Shown here one piece after another: positions 1 through 6,830 of a stretch of DNA of 12,376 nt. The notes below the pieces were generated by a model. The model ran no database searches, was not told where the DNA came from, and worked only from the letters and a program-made list of their open reading frames with translations. Every line of letters starts with the position of its first letter. The stretch's first letter is position 1. The stretch is taken from NCBI GenBank assembly GCA_903917955.1, contig CAIXCO010000007.1, positions 1-12,376 of the forward strand, given 5' to 3'. Made by a program: the position numbers and the translations under genes. Source of the stretch: an uncultured Chlorobiaceae bacterium (GTDB lineage: Bacteria > Bacteroidota > Chlorobiia > Chlorobiales > Chlorobiaceae).

Positions 1-74
1 AACAGCCCTGTACAAGTTTAAACGAACCACCCGCGACACTGCGCACCCGGTGTCAGGAAAAACAGATTACTTCA

Positions 75-1001
75 ATGAGAACCGTTTTTTCACGACCACT
101 CCTCACCGCCTTTCTGCTGCTCTTTCAGGCAGCATCCGCCACTGTTCCAATTCATAATACATTGCTTGCGGAACAAAAGAAAATTATTCTCAACCATGCC
201 GATACCATCGAAGGGAGCGAGGAGGGTGAGGGCTACCAATCAGTTATCGGCAATGTAGAGTTTCAGGATGGAGCCTTAATCCTCCGTTGCGACCGCGCCA
301 CCAATTATGAGGGTGAGCATAAAATTGTGCTGAGCGGCAACATCAGCATTTCCGACCCCGCTTTTGCAATCTATGGCGACAATGGAGTCTACTTTACTGA
401 CCGGCAGACCGGTGAAATCAACGGCAATGTGCGGGGCCGAATGCTCGACAACTCCCTCTTCGGCAAGTCGCGCCGTGCGGTGGTCAACAAGGCGAAGAGC
501 GAGGTCTGGCTCTACGACGATGCCATCGCCTGGCACCAGCAGCAGCAGATCAGCGGAGATATCATTTTGCTCCACTTCACGGAATCCGGAAACCAGAAAA
601 AGCAGACTATTGATGAAATACAGGTGCACAACAACGCTTTTTTTGCCTCTGCCGACAGCCTCTCCCGCTCTCCGGTTGTCTATGACCAGTTCAGCGGCAA
701 AAAAATGATGATCCGCCTCAAGGAGGGGAAAAAAATAGCAGGGATAACACTAACCGGCCAGGCAGAGAGTCTCTATCACCTCTATAATGAAAAGCGTCAG
801 CCATCGGGCATCAACTATTCGAGCGGAGACATGATCAAGATGTTTTTTGCCGACGGCATTCTTGGCAGTGTCAAGGTGACAGGCAATGTTGAAGGGAAGC
901 AGTATCCCGAAAGTTTCAGAGGGAACCCAAAAATCAACCTTTCAAAATTTGCGTGGAGAGAGCAGGAAAATCCCTTCAGAACGCATAAAAGCCTTCCGTG
1001 A
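75..1001 (+). CDS. LptA/OstA-like periplasmic lipopolysaccharide transport protein
   Basis: The 308-residue product begins with a typical signal peptide: a basic start, a hydrophobic core at about residues 9-20 and a probable cut after the Ala-Ser-Ala at 20-22. The mature part has the look of the OstA/LptA N-terminal fold. Around residues 38-150 there are repeated short beta strands with phrases such as GNVEF, LSGNISI and INGNVRG, and a similar run returns near the end (VKVTGNVEG). Family members bridge the periplasm and carry lipopolysaccharide from the inner to the outer membrane. It is longer than E. coli LptA (about 185 residues), as in many non-proteobacterial versions, so LptA versus an LptC/LptA-like partner cannot be settled. 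The ATG at 75 is the first start in frame. A weak AGGAAAA lies about 15 bases upstream, farther than usual. The stop codon falls in the loop of a terminator hairpin. Confidence 0.8.
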   Translation: MRTVFSRPLLTAFLLLFQAASATVPIHNTLLAEQKKIILNHADTIEGSEEGEGYQSVIGNVEFQDGALILRCDRATNYEGEHKIVLSGNISISDPAFAIYGDNGVYFTDRQTGEINGNVRGRMLDNSLFGKSRRAVVNKAKSEVWLYDDAIAWHQQQQISGDIILLHFTESGNQKKQTIDEIQVHNNAFFASADSLSRSPVVYDQFSGKKMMIRLKEGKKIAGITLTGQAESLYHLYNEKRQPSGINYSSGDMIKMFFADGILGSVKVTGNVEGKQYPESFRGNPKINLSKFAWREQENPFRTHKSLP

Positions 1002-1017
1002 ACGAGGGAAGGCTTTT
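987..1017. terminator. Hairpin terminator between two convergent genes
   Basis: A perfect 11-base inverted repeat, AAAAGCCTTCC at 987-997 and GGAAGGCTTTT at 1007-1017, encloses a 9-base loop that contains the stop codon of the LPS transport gene. The A-run and T-run at the two ends make it usable in both directions. This fits its place between a plus-strand gene and the minus-strand zinc-ribbon gene ending at 1055. Confidence 0.8.
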
Positions 1018-1054
1018 CAAAGAGCAGGGTTACTCCGTATTACAATCGGCTTCT

Positions 1055-1327
1055 CTATTTGGCCATGGGGCAACTTCCACCCGAACAGGCGCCGGTTGAG
1101 CAGGGGCTTGGTGCTGCGGGGGCTGCGGCTGGCGCAGGTTTGCCGCTGGCGTAGTCTGTTTTGTAAAAGCCGGAGCCTTTGAGCACAAATCCGCCACTGG
1201 CACTGATAACCCGCTCAAAACCCTCGGTTTCACATTTCGGACAATGCGTCAGGGAGTCTGCACTTATTTTCTGGACTATTTCAAGCTCATTTCCGCAGTT
1301 GTTACAACGATACTGATAGGTAGGCAT
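1055..1327 (-). CDS. FmdB-family putative regulatory protein (small zinc ribbon)
   Basis: This 90-residue protein starts MPTYQYRC and carries two CxxC pairs, C8/C11 and C29/C32, followed by the GGFVLKGSGFYKTDY stretch at about residues 45-59. That is the hallmark of the FmdB/CxxC_CxxC_SSSS zinc-ribbon family. The family is often labelled a regulator of formamidase, but its real role is unknown in most bacteria. After residue 60 comes an Ala/Pro-rich linker and then a short tail with three more cysteines (C76, C81, C86), which may bind a further metal or be redox active. The ATG at 1327 has an AAGGAG ribosome site 10 bases upstream (complement of 1338-1343). It is divergent from recO and convergent with the LPS transport gene, so it is probably a single-gene unit. 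Confidence 0.85.
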   Translation of the reverse strand: MPTYQYRCNNCGNELEIVQKISADSLTHCPKCETEGFERVISASGGFVLKGSGFYKTDYASGKPAPAAAPAAPSPCSTGACSGGSCPMAK

Positions 1328-1357
1328 CTCTCTATTTCTCCTTTATTAATCGCTTGC

Positions 1358-1379
1358 TGACGGCAACTCTTCGCCGTCA
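1358..1379. other. Inverted repeat in the fmdB-like/recO divergent spacer
   Basis: TGACGGC at 1358-1364 pairs with GCCGTCA at 1373-1379 across an 8-base loop. It lies upstream of both divergent genes, so it could be an operator or a leader hairpin for the zinc-ribbon gene. No T-run follows on either strand, so it is a poor terminator. Function unknown. Confidence 0.4.
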
Positions 1380-1403
1380 CTTGTGGTTGTTTAAAAGTTC
1401 ATG

Positions 1404-1420
1404 GGCCGCATTCGTGCGCC
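1404..1420. other. Small UUCG-loop hairpin upstream of recO
   Basis: CGCA at 1407-1410 and TGCG at 1415-1418 close a TTCG tetraloop. GG and CC outside extend the stem across one bulged C. It lies about 50 bases before the recO start, just before an AT-rich patch (about 1424-1456) that could hold a promoter. I cannot assign a promoter with confidence in this 140-base spacer. Confidence 0.3.
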
Positions 1421-1467
1421 ATTTTCGTATATAGTTATATTTGCCGGAATATTAAAACCCTCTCGCT

Positions 1468-2253
1468 GTGATCGTCAAAACCCGGGCTGTGATATTGCGG
1501 GAGATAAAATACCGCGACCAGTCAAAAATCTGCTCAATCTACACCCGCGATTTCGGCAAAATGTCGGTGATCATCAAGGGGGCTCGCAATCCAAAAAACC
1601 GGCTCTCAAGCCTTTTTAACGCGGGAAATGTGGTCGATCTGGTGCTCTATAAAAAGAGCAGCCGGGATATTCAACTCGTCAGTGATGGAAACCTTGTTTT
1701 AAGCCCGATGGTTCCCGAGCCGGATTTGGAGCGCTTTGCCATTCTCTACCGCATCATCGACTTTGTACGCCACACAACCCAAAACGACGAAAAAAACCTG
1801 CCGCTCTTTACCCTGCTGGCAGGAACGCTTGAGCAGCTCTATCAGACCGATCTCAATTTTGAACAGCTCTATGCCTGGTTCCTCTTGCGCTTTGTCTCCC
1901 TGCTTGGTTTTCAGCCCTCGCTTCGTCGATGCGTCTTCAGCGGCGAGGAGCTTCTGCCTGCCATCAAGGCGCTGAATCTGACCGAACTCTATTTTGTGAT
2001 GAACCCCGGCGGACTTGCCTTGCCCTCTTCGGCAGATCCCGGCACGGCAAAAAAGCGGCTCATTCCGGTGCGCCTCGCCATGCTTATGAGCGCTCTTGCC
2101 GCCATCCGCCTCCCCTCCGGCGACTCCATCAAGGCCGACCCCAGTGAGATTGAAATGATCTGGAATCTGCTTCAGGAGTATTGTTCACTCCATCTGGAAC
2201 ATGCCCGGGGGCGTAAAAACCTCACCATCATCTCACAAATCCTCCTGAAATAG
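1468..2253 (+). CDS. recO: DNA repair protein RecO
   Basis: The 261-residue product matches RecO in length and layout. Residues 1-80 form the N-terminal OB fold (MIVKTRAVILREIKYRDQSK, with the typical strand around KMSVIIKGAR). A helical C-terminal domain follows, with the characteristic LLRFVSLLGFQPSL at 139-152. RecO works with RecR and RecF in the RecFOR pathway. It anneals single strands and helps load RecA onto SSB-coated gaps. At the place where many RecO proteins have a CxxC zinc site, only C155 remains (CVFS at 155-158), so the zinc finger looks degenerate. Translation appears to start at GTG 1468 and I see no strong ribosome site. The gene precedes hemL by 112 bases, which hold a likely hemL promoter. 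Confidence 0.9.
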   Translation: MIVKTRAVILREIKYRDQSKICSIYTRDFGKMSVIIKGARNPKNRLSSLFNAGNVVDLVLYKKSSRDIQLVSDGNLVLSPMVPEPDLERFAILYRIIDFVRHTTQNDEKNLPLFTLLAGTLEQLYQTDLNFEQLYAWFLLRFVSLLGFQPSLRRCVFSGEELLPAIKALNLTELYFVMNPGGLALPSSADPGTAKKRLIPVRLAMLMSALAAIRLPSGDSIKADPSEIEMIWNLLQEYCSLHLEHARGRKNLTIISQILLK

Positions 2254-2301
2254 CAACTCGGGCTCTTTTTGGGGTTTTATATCTTGCGGACTATTTCTAT
2301 C

Positions 2302-2331
2302 TTGAGCAAGCCTTTTCTTACTCTTTATAAC
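2302..2331 (+). promoter_or_regulatory. Candidate sigma-70-type promoter of hemL
   Basis: TTGAGC at 2302-2307 and TATAAC at 2326-2331 are separated by 18 bases and sit 35 bases before the hemL ATG. The -10 box matches the consensus at five of six positions and the -35 at four of six. An 8-base inverted repeat (CGGACTAT 2287-2294, ATAGTCCG 2356-2363) brackets the site, which may be chance. Confidence 0.4.
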
Positions 2332-2365
2332 GTCCTCTCCAATCAATAAAACAGCATAGTCCGAC

Positions 2366-3661
2366 ATGTCGAAACTCGCCAAATCTGCTGAACTCTTTGA
2401 GAAAGCAAAGAAGTTTATTCCCGGTGGTGTTAACTCTCCGGTACGCGCCTTCAAATCCGTTGGTGGAACTCCTGTCTACATGGCCAAGGGGTCGGGAGCA
2501 TACATGACCGACGTTGACGGCAACACTTACCTCGACTATGTCGGCTCATGGGGCCCTTTCATTCTTGGAAGCATGCACCCTCGCATCACGGCAGCGCTTG
2601 AGTATACCCTGAAAAATATCGGCACCAGCTTTGGCACCCCGATTGAGATGGAGATCGAAATTGCCGAACTCCTCTGCAAAATTGTCCCCTCGCTTGAAAT
2701 GGTACGTATGGTCAACAGCGGAACAGAGGCAACCATGTCGGCTGTCCGTCTTGCAAGAGGCTACACCGGTCGCGACAAAATTATCAAATTTGAAGGGTGT
2801 TACCACGGCCACGGCGACAGCTTCCTCATCAAGGCTGGTTCCGGTGCACTGACCCTCGGCGCTCCCGACAGCCCCGGCGTCACCAAAGGCACCGCGATGG
2901 ACACACTCAACGCAACCTACAACGACATTGACTCGGTAAAACTTCTGGTCAACGAGAATAAGGGTCAGATTGCCGCCATCATCATCGAGCCTGTAGCAGG
3001 CAACACCGGCGTTATTCCGGCCAAGCCGGGCTTCCTTGCCGCGCTTCGCGAGCTTTGCACCGAGGAGGGCATTGTGCTGATTTTTGACGAAGTGATGTGC
3101 GGTTTCCGCGTAGCACTTGGCGGTGCACAGAGCCTTTATGGCGTCACACCTGACCTTACCACCATGGGCAAAATCATCGGCGGCGGTCTTCCGGTTGGCG
3201 CATTTGGTGGCAAACGTGAAATCATGGAGCGTGTTGCTCCGCTCGGCGACGTTTACCAGGCAGGCACCCTTTCAGGCAACCCGCTGGCACTGACCGCAGG
3301 TCTTGAAACCCTGAAAATCCTCATCGACGAGAACCCCTATCCGGAACTCGAAAGAAAAGCGGTGATTCTTGAAGCTGGTTTCAACGACAACCTGAAAAAA
3401 CTCGGTCTGAACTATGTGCAGAACCGCGTCGGCTCCATGTCATGCCTCTTCTTTACAGAGACGCCGGTAGTAGACTACTCGACCGCCATCACGGCCGATA
3501 CGAAAAAGCATGGCAAATATTTCCACTCCATGCTCGATCAGGGTATCTACCTTGCCCCGTCGCAGTTTGAAGCGATGTTCATCAGCTTCATGCACACCGA
3601 CGCAGATCTCGAAAAGACCATCAAGGCAAACTATAACGCCCTTGTCGCTTCCAGCAAGTAA
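2366..3661 (+). CDS. hemL: Glutamate-1-semialdehyde 2,1-aminomutase
   Basis: This PLP enzyme turns glutamate-1-semialdehyde into 5-aminolevulinate, the last step of the C5 route that feeds heme, bacteriochlorophyll and cobamide synthesis. The 431-residue length is usual for HemL. Visible signatures are FIPGGVNSPVRAF near residues 17-29, NSGTEATMSA at 117-126, CYHGHGD at 145-151, FDEVMCGFR at 240-248 (D241 contacts the cofactor ring) and TTMGKIIGGGLPVGAFGG, in which K269 is the cofactor lysine. In a green sulfur bacterium it would supply the large tetrapyrrole demand of chlorosomes. The protein sequence reads as Chlorobium HemL. It has its own candidate promoter and a strong 3' hairpin, so it may be a single-gene transcript, although read-through from recO is possible. 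Confidence 0.97.
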   Translation: MSKLAKSAELFEKAKKFIPGGVNSPVRAFKSVGGTPVYMAKGSGAYMTDVDGNTYLDYVGSWGPFILGSMHPRITAALEYTLKNIGTSFGTPIEMEIEIAELLCKIVPSLEMVRMVNSGTEATMSAVRLARGYTGRDKIIKFEGCYHGHGDSFLIKAGSGALTLGAPDSPGVTKGTAMDTLNATYNDIDSVKLLVNENKGQIAAIIIEPVAGNTGVIPAKPGFLAALRELCTEEGIVLIFDEVMCGFRVALGGAQSLYGVTPDLTTMGKIIGGGLPVGAFGGKREIMERVAPLGDVYQAGTLSGNPLALTAGLETLKILIDENPYPELERKAVILEAGFNDNLKKLGLNYVQNRVGSMSCLFFTETPVVDYSTAITADTKKHGKYFHSMLDQGIYLAPSQFEAMFISFMHTDADLEKTIKANYNALVASSK

Positions 3662-3675
3662 GCTCAGCCTTTTAT

Positions 3676-3703
3676 GAATGGGGGGGAACCAACCCCCTCA
3701 TTC
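3676..3703. terminator. Hairpin between convergent hemL and DUF190 gene
   Basis: The 11-base arm GAATGGGGGGG (3676-3686) pairs with CCCCCTCATTC (3693-3703) with one G-U wobble and a 6-base loop. The right arm includes the stop codon of the minus-strand DUF190 gene. The stem is very stable but has no clear T-run on either side, so it is a likely bidirectional terminator or RNA-end stabiliser, not a textbook intrinsic terminator. Confidence 0.6.
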
Positions 3704-4033
3704 CATAATTCCTACACGCACCTGCTCCCTTGTAATCATCAACCGTCCTGACGCATCTCTCACTAATTGCTGAATAATTGGCAGAAAGCTGTCGATTTTG
3801 ACCGGGGCATCAACAATTTCGATAATCATGGGCAAGTTGGTACCTAAATCCATGATTTTTGAGGTGTTGATCTGCAAGTCGTGTCCGTAGGAGAGGACAC
3901 CCTTCAGCGCCGTTGCACCTGCAAGCCCAAAAAGACGGGCCTCACGCACAATCTCTTCATAGAGTGGCCGATGACCATAACGTACCTGCTCTCCAACAAA
4001 AATCCGTAACAGTTCCAGATTCTGCAGTTCCAT
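3698..4033 (-). CDS. DUF190 family protein, CrcB-associated
   Basis: The 111-residue protein is of the DUF190 family, which has a PII-like ferredoxin fold. It opens with LLRIFVGEQVRYGHRPLYEEIV (residues 8-29), followed by AGATALKGVLSYG and, near residues 68-82, LPMIIEIVDAPVKID. These are the usual conserved blocks. No biochemical role is firmly established. The family is repeatedly found beside crcB fluoride channel genes, and here its ATG lies 12 bases after the crcB stop, so the two are surely cotranscribed. A role in sensing or modulating fluoride export is an inference from that linkage. The gene is the last of the minus-strand unit and ends within a hairpin shared with hemL. Confidence 0.88.
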   Translation of the reverse strand: MELQNLELLRIFVGEQVRYGHRPLYEEIVREARLFGLAGATALKGVLSYGHDLQINTSKIMDLGTNLPMIIEIVDAPVKIDSFLPIIQQLVRDASGRLMITREQVRVGIME

Positions 4034-4045
4034 GATTTTTTTCCA

Positions 4046-4429
4046 TTATGTCCAGAGTTTAGCAAAAAGCGCTCCTGTGGAGAGGGCAACAAAACCCCCG
4101 GCAACAGTTCCTGCAAGATAGATCGCGGCATAGAAAAGCTGACCATCCTTGAGCAATGCCGTGTGCTCAAACATATAGGCGGAGAAAGTGGTAAACCCTC
4201 CGCAAAAACCCGTAACCAGAAAAAGCCTCGCTTCCGGCGAAACAAGGGTGGTCGAAACCGCCAGTTCACCAAGAAAACCGATAAGAAAACTGCCGACAAT
4301 GTTGACCGTGAACGTTGCAAAGGGAAAACCCGGAGCGAGTGGAGCAAAAATGAGCCCCACCGCATAGCGAGCCACAGATCCGATAAAGCCCCCTGTGCCG
4401 ACAAGCATCAAAGCCCCCGCCTGTTTCAT
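4046..4429 (-). CDS. crcB: Fluoride ion channel CrcB/Fluc
   Basis: The product is a small four-helix membrane protein (127 residues from the chosen start). It has the Fluc signatures: GGFIGSVARY at 13-22, the conserved Asn at 43 in VNIVGSFLIGF, and the Phe-box stretch GFCGGFTTFS at 74-83 with F79 and F82. Fluc proteins form antiparallel dual-topology dimers in the inner membrane and let toxic fluoride leave the cell. An in-frame ATG exists six codons upstream (4447). I prefer 4429 because a strong GGAGGAG sits 6 bases before it. It lies 42 bases after a small membrane-protein gene and 12 bases before the DUF190 gene. I looked for the fluoride (crcB) riboswitch upstream of the unit and did not recognise one. 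Confidence 0.93.
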   Translation of the reverse strand: MKQAGALMLVGTGGFIGSVARYAVGLIFAPLAPGFPFATFTVNIVGSFLIGFLGELAVSTTLVSPEARLFLVTGFCGGFTTFSAYMFEHTALLKDGQLFYAAIYLAGTVAGGFVALSTGALFAKLWT

Positions 4430-4435
4430 AACCCG

Positions 4436-4442
4436 CTCCTCC
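4436..4442 (-). promoter_or_regulatory. Ribosome binding site deciding the crcB start
   Basis: On the minus strand GGAGGAG lies 6 bases before the ATG at 4427-4429. It falls inside the six-codon extension of the longer reading, so it supports the shorter protein. Confidence 0.6.
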
Positions 4443-4471
4443 CGCACTCTTCCGTTGCTGTTGACATCGGC

Positions 4472-4705
4472 TCAACGATCATGGCAACCCGTTTGACCAT
4501 CCTCAATGCGCTTGTGCGCACAACACATCTCATCAAGAATACCGAGCAGGGTGTTGAAGATGCCGATACAAACAATGGTCGGCGCCCAAAGGCCGATAAA
4601 AATGGCAATCAGCTCATGGTTGTTTATCCCGGTAGCAAAGATAAAGAGATAGATCGAGAGGAGTATCGAGAGCGTTGCTCCAATAAAGTAGTAGTGTGGC
4701 TTCAT
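4472..4705 (-). CDS. Small two-helix membrane protein upstream of crcB
   Basis: This is a 77-residue hypothetical protein that I do not recognise. It starts MKPHYYFIG and has two hydrophobic segments, about residues 5-25 and 31-57, joined by a short polar turn (GINNHE). A polar, Cys- and His-containing tail follows (CC at 61-62, H64, C74, H75). The open frame continues 57 codons upstream, but that part is polar and overlaps the start of divergent ruvX, so the ATG at 4705 is the likely start. No strong ribosome site is seen. It is first in the same-strand series with crcB and DUF190, so it may belong to the fluoride unit. That link rests only on position. It could instead be an independent small membrane protein. 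Confidence 0.6.
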   Translation of the reverse strand: MKPHYYFIGATLSILLSIYLFIFATGINNHELIAIFIGLWAPTIVCIGIFNTLLGILDEMCCAHKRIEDGQTGCHDR

Positions 4706-4827
4706 ACCCAGTGCATTTGATTGAATAATCCCGCAGCTTTTCAAAATGTAAGAATATTGCGCCGATACCCTATCTTGTCGGAACAAAAAAATGCACAACT
4801 CTCTCAAATCAATCGGCAAATGTGGCC

Positions 4828-5256
4828 ATGAGTTTGACTTTAAAAAAAAGGGTGGTCGCCATCGACTTCGGCACAAAGCGCATTGGGGTGGCCCAGAGCG
4901 ACCCTCTCTGGCTCTTTGCCCAGCCAGTCGGTACCTTTGACCGCGCTGGACTCTCCGTAGCGCTTGAGGGGATGATCAAAAAAGATGACATTGAACTTCT
5001 CATTGTCGGCTACCCGCTCAGTGCAGATGGCCAGAAAAACGCCATGACCGGAGTGATCGACCGTTTTATCGAAACGCTGTCCGAGGAGTTTGGGCAACTG
5101 AGAATTGAAACCGTCGATGAGCACCACTCCTCAAGGGATGCCCGCAGCATCCTCGTCGCATCGGGAAAATCAAGAAAGGTACGGCAGCAAAAGGGACGAA
5201 TCGACAGCGCTGCGGCCTGTGTATTGCTCAGCGAGTACCTTGAAAAAGAGCGGTAA
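4828..5256 (+). CDS. ruvX: YqgF/RuvX-family Holliday junction resolvase-like nuclease
   Basis: The 142-residue protein has the RNase H-like YqgF fold. Visible are the first strand AIDFGTKRIGVAQSD with catalytic-type D13, the IVGYPLSADG block at 59-68, VDEHHSS with E98, and DSAAACVLLSEYL with D126. The three acidic residues expected of the family are therefore present. YqgF proteins act on RNA and nucleic acid junctions, and a role in 16S rRNA 5' end maturation is documented for E. coli YqgF. The older label is putative Holliday junction resolvase. A GTG two codons upstream (4822) is an alternative start. ATG is preferred on codon grounds alone, because no clear ribosome site separates them. 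It heads the forward series leading to pyrE. Confidence 0.92.
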   Translation: MSLTLKKRVVAIDFGTKRIGVAQSDPLWLFAQPVGTFDRAGLSVALEGMIKKDDIELLIVGYPLSADGQKNAMTGVIDRFIETLSEEFGQLRIETVDEHHSSRDARSILVASGKSRKVRQQKGRIDSAAACVLLSEYLEKER

Positions 5257-5372
5257 GGTGCCTTGCACAGGTGAAGCGCAACCACTCATACGTTTTTCCT
5301 TTAGCTTTTGGGAGCGGCTTCTTTATCTTTACCATCTTGTTCCTGTCACATTTCCATGCAACACTTTTTCTT

Positions 5373-5954
5373 ATGAGCACTTCAGCCATGCTTGATGTTT
5401 TCAAAACAACCGGCGCCCTGCTTGATGGCCATTTCAAGCTGACCTCTGGTCGCCACAGCAATGCCTATTTTCAGTGCGCCAAGGTGCTGCAGCACCCGGA
5501 ACACCTGACGGCAATCTGCAGCGAAATTGCAGACCACTTCAGGGGCAAAGGGGTCGAAACGGTCATCTCTCCAGCCATTGGCGGAATTGTGGTTGGAACG
5601 GAGGTTGGGCGTCAACTCGGAGTCAAAACCATCTTTGCCGAGCGCAAGGAGGGTTCCATGACCATCCGCCGTGGCTTCACCCTTGAACGCAACGAACGGG
5701 TGCTGGTTATTGAGGATGTCATCACCACCGGCGGCTCAGTGGCTGAGGTGATTGAGCTGATCAAGAGTGCCGGAGCCACACTTGTCGGGGTCGGCTCGGT
5801 GGTTGACCGCAGCAACGGGCGAGTGAGGCTTGCGGACGACCATTTTTCTCTCCTTTCGATGGAGGTGATAAGCTATACTCCTGAAGAGTGCCCTCTCTGC
5901 AAGGCGGGAGTGCCAATTGATGCCCCCGGAAGCAGGGCAAACAAGCAAAATTAA
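5373..5954 (+). CDS. pyrE: Orotate phosphoribosyltransferase (Thermus-type)
   Basis: PyrE joins orotate to PRPP to give orotidine 5'-phosphate in pyrimidine synthesis. The 193-residue product shows the PRPP-binding signature VLVIEDVITTGGS at 110-122, the N-terminal substrate block LLDGHFKLTSGRHS at 16-29 and the flexible-loop region AERKEGSMTIRRGF at 89-102. The short length and the CPLCKAGVP motif at 173-181 near the C-terminus are typical of the Thermus-like subfamily. I chose ATG 5373 because the family starts shortly before the LDVFKTTGALL segment. The frame stays open back to a GTG at 5271, which would add 34 mostly hydrophobic residues (see findings). It is followed after 12 bases by tyrA. 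Confidence 0.93.
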   Translation: MSTSAMLDVFKTTGALLDGHFKLTSGRHSNAYFQCAKVLQHPEHLTAICSEIADHFRGKGVETVISPAIGGIVVGTEVGRQLGVKTIFAERKEGSMTIRRGFTLERNERVLVIEDVITTGGSVAEVIELIKSAGATLVGVGSVVDRSNGRVRLADDHFSLLSMEVISYTPEECPLCKAGVPIDAPGSRANKQN

Positions 5955-5966
5955 CCGGCACCGACT

Positions 5967-6830
5967 GTGAAGGCACCTGTCAGGAGCATCTCATTTATCG
6001 GCCTCGGGCTGATTGGCATGTCGCTGTTGCGTGCCTTGAAACGCTCTCCGCTTGCCCTTGAGAGCGACATTCTCTTTCAGGGGTTCGACCCGAATTTTAC
6101 CGACGACGATCGCGAAAGCGTTGAAAAACTTGGCCTTGACCTCTTTACCTCCGACAAAAGCACCCTCTACCAGGCCGACCTGATTATTCTTTCGGCCCCG
6201 GTAGAGGTCAATATCGCCCTGCTCGATGAAATCAGCCAACTTGCCCCCCCCTCAACACTGGTGAGCGATGTCTCAAGCACTAAATCGCTCATTGCCCGCA
6301 GGGCCCGCGAGCTCGGCCTCCCCTTTCTCGGGATGCACCCGATGGCGGGCAAGGAGCAGCAGGGGTACCGCGAAAGCCATGAAGAGCTGCTGCAGGGGCG
6401 CCGCATGATCCTTTGTGATGACAACAATCTGCTTGCAAGCGACAAGGGCACCTTTCTCGTCGCCCTGCTTCAATCAGCAGGCTGCAGAACGCTCGCAATG
6501 AGCCCGGAGGAGCATGACCGCATCATCGCCAAAGTGAGCCATCTGCCCCAACTGCTCTCGACCTTGCTGATGACCCACTGCGGAGAATCGATCAGCGCTT
6601 CAGGCCCCGGTTTTGCCACCCTCGCAAGGCTGGCTGGCAGCCAATGGGAGATCTGGCGGGATATCATCGCAACCAACAGCGATAACATTGCCGAGGAACT
6701 TGAGAGCTTTTCCTGCGAACTTGCCCAACTCGCCGGCGAAATACGAGAGCGCAACCTCGGGCCACTTGAATCACGCTTCAATGAGGCCAATCGGCTCTAT
6801 CAAACCCTTAAAGAGATGAACCGGTCATGA
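5967..6830 (+). CDS. tyrA: Prephenate/arogenate dehydrogenase
   Basis: The 287-residue product is a TyrA-family enzyme that oxidatively decarboxylates prephenate or arogenate on the way to tyrosine. The N-terminal Rossmann domain has IGLGLIG at 11-17 and an acidic residue, D41, after the second strand, which suggests NAD over NADP (inference). The conserved SDVSSTK (100-106) and GMHPMAGKEQQG (122-133) blocks hold the active-site residues, including H124. The C-terminal half is helical, as expected. There is no chorismate mutase or ACT domain, so it is the monofunctional form. The start is a GTG 12 bases after pyrE with only a weak ribosome site. The end overlaps the nadK start by 4 bases (ATGA), a sign of translational coupling. 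Confidence 0.94.
   Translation: MKAPVRSISFIGLGLIGMSLLRALKRSPLALESDILFQGFDPNFTDDDRESVEKLGLDLFTSDKSTLYQADLIILSAPVEVNIALLDEISQLAPPSTLVSDVSSTKSLIARRARELGLPFLGMHPMAGKEQQGYRESHEELLQGRRMILCDDNNLLASDKGTFLVALLQSAGCRTLAMSPEEHDRIIAKVSHLPQLLSTLLMTHCGESISASGPGFATLARLAGSQWEIWRDIIATNSDNIAEELESFSCELAQLAGEIRERNLGPLESRFNEANRLYQTLKEMNRS

Noticed and set aside
2..157. An open frame from the left edge to a TAA at 155-157, possibly the end of an upstream gene overlapping the LPS transport gene.
   Set aside because: Its translation does not resemble LptC or any family I know, and another frame stops at 19-21. Without upstream sequence neither can be called.
2287..2363. An 8-base inverted repeat flanking the hemL promoter candidate.
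   Set aside because: The arms are 61 bases apart, and a match of this length is fairly likely by chance in a spacer this size. Noted only with the promoter entry.
4163..4720. A 185-codon plus-strand open frame opposite crcB and its upstream neighbour.
   Set aside because: It lies antisense to the clear CrcB coding region, and its composition is that of a low-complexity, charged shadow.
4706..4827. A fluoride riboswitch ahead of the crcB unit.
   Set aside because: Reading the minus strand I could not find the conserved pseudoknot-forming segments of the crcB motif. A covariance search would be needed to exclude it.
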